A DNA stretch of 15,945 nt from Brachionus koreanus (Eukaryota; Rotifera; Eurotatoria; Ploima; Brachionidae). The stretch is from NCBI GenBank assembly GCA_016987375.1, contig PJRA01000473.1, positions 123,914 through 139,858 of the forward strand. The letters are read 5' to 3'. The translations under genes were made by a program, and so were the position numbers. Positions within the stretch are counted from its first letter, which is position 1. Each line of letters starts with the position of its first letter. This document shows, one piece after another, positions 14,866 to 15,945 of this stretch. A model generated the notes under the pieces. That model was not told the origin of the DNA. It searched no databases and saw only the letters and a list, made by a program, of their open reading frames with translations.

Positions 14866-15945
14866 CTTAATTTTAAATTAGGATAAAAAATTGAAATTAA
14901 ATTGTAAATTTAAAAAAAAAAATGTTTTAAATGCTTTCTGATACTTTTAATTAAAACTAAAGAAATTGTTGATAAAAAAATAACCAGCGGAGTCTAAAGT
15001 GTTAAGTGAAAACAGTTCCATAAAAATTTTTGGTTTCAGTATTTACATTTTATTTTATTAAGAAAAATATCCAGAACAAAACCTTTTAAAAATTAGAAAT
15101 TCAGAACGTTTTTCAAAAAAAAGGATTGTTAAGCTGAATGAATTAGAGTTTACAGAATTAACAGAAGAGTATATTCAATTGATTTTTTCTGGATTTTACC
15201 AACTAAAGCAGAGTATACCAATCAAATGTATACTTCAAATGTATACTTATACATTTGAATTTTTAGAAGATGATTCTAATTTAATATGTGTTAAAATTAA
15301 ATTAGGTTCATTTTCCAATCCATACATAGGTGAAATATTTAGTAGACCAAGAACAAGAACCAATTATAGGCTGGTATTGTGATTATAAAAGTGGGTCTAG
15401 GGTTTTTGTAGCTTGTGCGCAAATAACTATTTACTTTTGAACCAAAAAAGATTCCAAAGATCTGAAATATTTTTGAATAAAATTCTTAACGCACATAAAT
15501 TTTATTTCAACGCACAATTCAATCGCCTTATTTAAAATTAAAAAAAGATGAATTTAAGAACTTAAGTAGCTAAAAACTATTCTGTCAAAATTAAATATAC
15601 CAAAACCAAAACGCCAAAAAAAAGAGGGAGAATGGAACTAAATGACTCCCTGAATGATATTCACGCTACTAAACATGTGTATAGACCTGGATAACTAAAC
15701 TGAAAACTGACTAATTAAATTTTTTGTTTCTATTTCAGCTACCATAGCAAGACTAAAGCTAGTCTTGATATCCTGCTGTAGCTTATCATTATTTTTATTA
15801 TTATATTAACTAGGGTTTAAAGATTAATAAAATAGGAAAAATTAAAATTTCGACTCATCTATTTAATTTGATTTTTTTAATGAGTTAAAATTTAAATGTG
15901 CATTCAAGTACGTTATTAAGTTGTTTTTTAAAAAAAAAAAAAACA
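14866..15945. other. Flank upstream of exon 1a: intron or intergenic
   Basis: 1,080 bp with no minus-strand exon carrying the expected EFKFD..LIGFEF...G.I.I start of module 1. The only recognisable content is the SWIM pseudogene at 15062-15437. 15440-15945 is AT-rich, with a 7-bp perfect hairpin (CAAGACT/AGTCTTG, 15749-15768) and an A-run at the right edge. By analogy with the other long introns (1.4-2.1 kb), the missing exon should lie shortly beyond the right edge. Confidence 0.55.
15062..15437 (+). pseudogene. Degenerate SWIM-type zinc-finger gene fragment (probably transposon-associated)
   Basis: Open on the plus strand from 15062, ending in one frame at 15382: NELEFTELTEEYIQLIFSGF, YQLKQSIP, FEFLEDDSNLICVKIK and IFSRPRTRTNYR. 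The match continues one base out of frame from 15360: PIIGWYCDYKSGSRVFVACA then QITIYF and TGA. From memory, LT..Y..L..G.YQLKQ... followed by WYC.CK.G.R..G.CAHI belongs to a SWIM-finger protein family common in lophotrochozoan genomes. Here two of the four zinc ligands are changed (C-D-Y for CxC, C-A-Q for CxH) and a frameshift separates the halves. A 13-bp tandem duplication (15222-15247) lies in the middle. There is an in-frame stop at 15059-15061 and no start codon. Confidence 0.5.

Noticed and set aside
1..15945. tRNA, rRNA, operon or phage content
   Set aside because: No cloverleaf-like GC-rich segments, rRNA words or compact intronless gene clusters; spliced coding sequence argues against a prokaryotic source.

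Overview
The window is strongly AT-rich eukaryotic DNA dominated by one large, incomplete, multi-exon gene read on the minus strand (right to left). Short GT-AG introns of about 50-66 bp, long repeat-filled introns, N-glycosylation sequons in nearly every exon, and degenerate animal-type DNA transposons (Tc1/mariner fragments, a SWIM-finger pseudogene, several inverted-repeat elements) point to an invertebrate metazoan. A monogonont rotifer such as Brachionus is my best guess, from memory of similar proteins; it is not proven here.

The gene. Eleven well-supported exons and two tentative ones run from 14865 down to 535. Every splice junction keeps the reading frame, giving at least 1,694 codons with neither a start nor a stop codon in the window. 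The protein is a tandem array of seven divergent modules of roughly 200-230 residues. Each has three parts: (i) a start like YLLTNTEFKFDATLIGFEF...G.I.I; (ii) a Cys pair (C-x3/5-C), then GYNKIIL...VKKG..., an IDS...SDY stretch, NWRFYFNALID..FY and YNVTN; (iii) a second Cys pair, usually with a sequon inside it (NNTINC-like), and then SYFG. The composition suggests a secreted or extracellular, disulfide-bonded, glycosylated, beta-rich repeat protein. I cannot name the domain.

Layout, right to left: 14866-15945, upstream intron or flank with a SWIM zinc-finger pseudogene; 14206-14865, module 1; 12205-14205, long intron with nested inverted-repeat elements; 11186-12204, module 2 and the start of module 3; 9592-11185, long intron with a 28-bp perfect inverted repeat, an AAGTC-rich element and a Tc1/mariner C-terminal fragment; 8948-9591, rest of module 3; 7161-8947, long intron with a foldback element and an orphan terminal exon; 6122-7160, start and body of module 4 and start of module 5; 4758-6121, long intron; 4163-4757, module 5; 2056-4162, long intron with an 8-bp-TSD MITE and a TIR element carrying a Cys-rich zinc-finger-like fragment; 535-2055, modules 6 and 7 and a different tail; 1-534, intron with a Tc1/mariner transposase fragment.

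The most interesting structure is higher-order. The long introns alternate strictly in phase (1,0,1,0,1), so they cut the coding sequence into alternating A and B blocks. Modules 2 and 4 share a distinct signature (FI(A/S)NN...LDIFC.NS) while modules 1, 3 and 5 share NVTN and other features. This suggests the gene grew by duplicating a two-module unit together with its introns, and that introns were later lost in modules 5-7.
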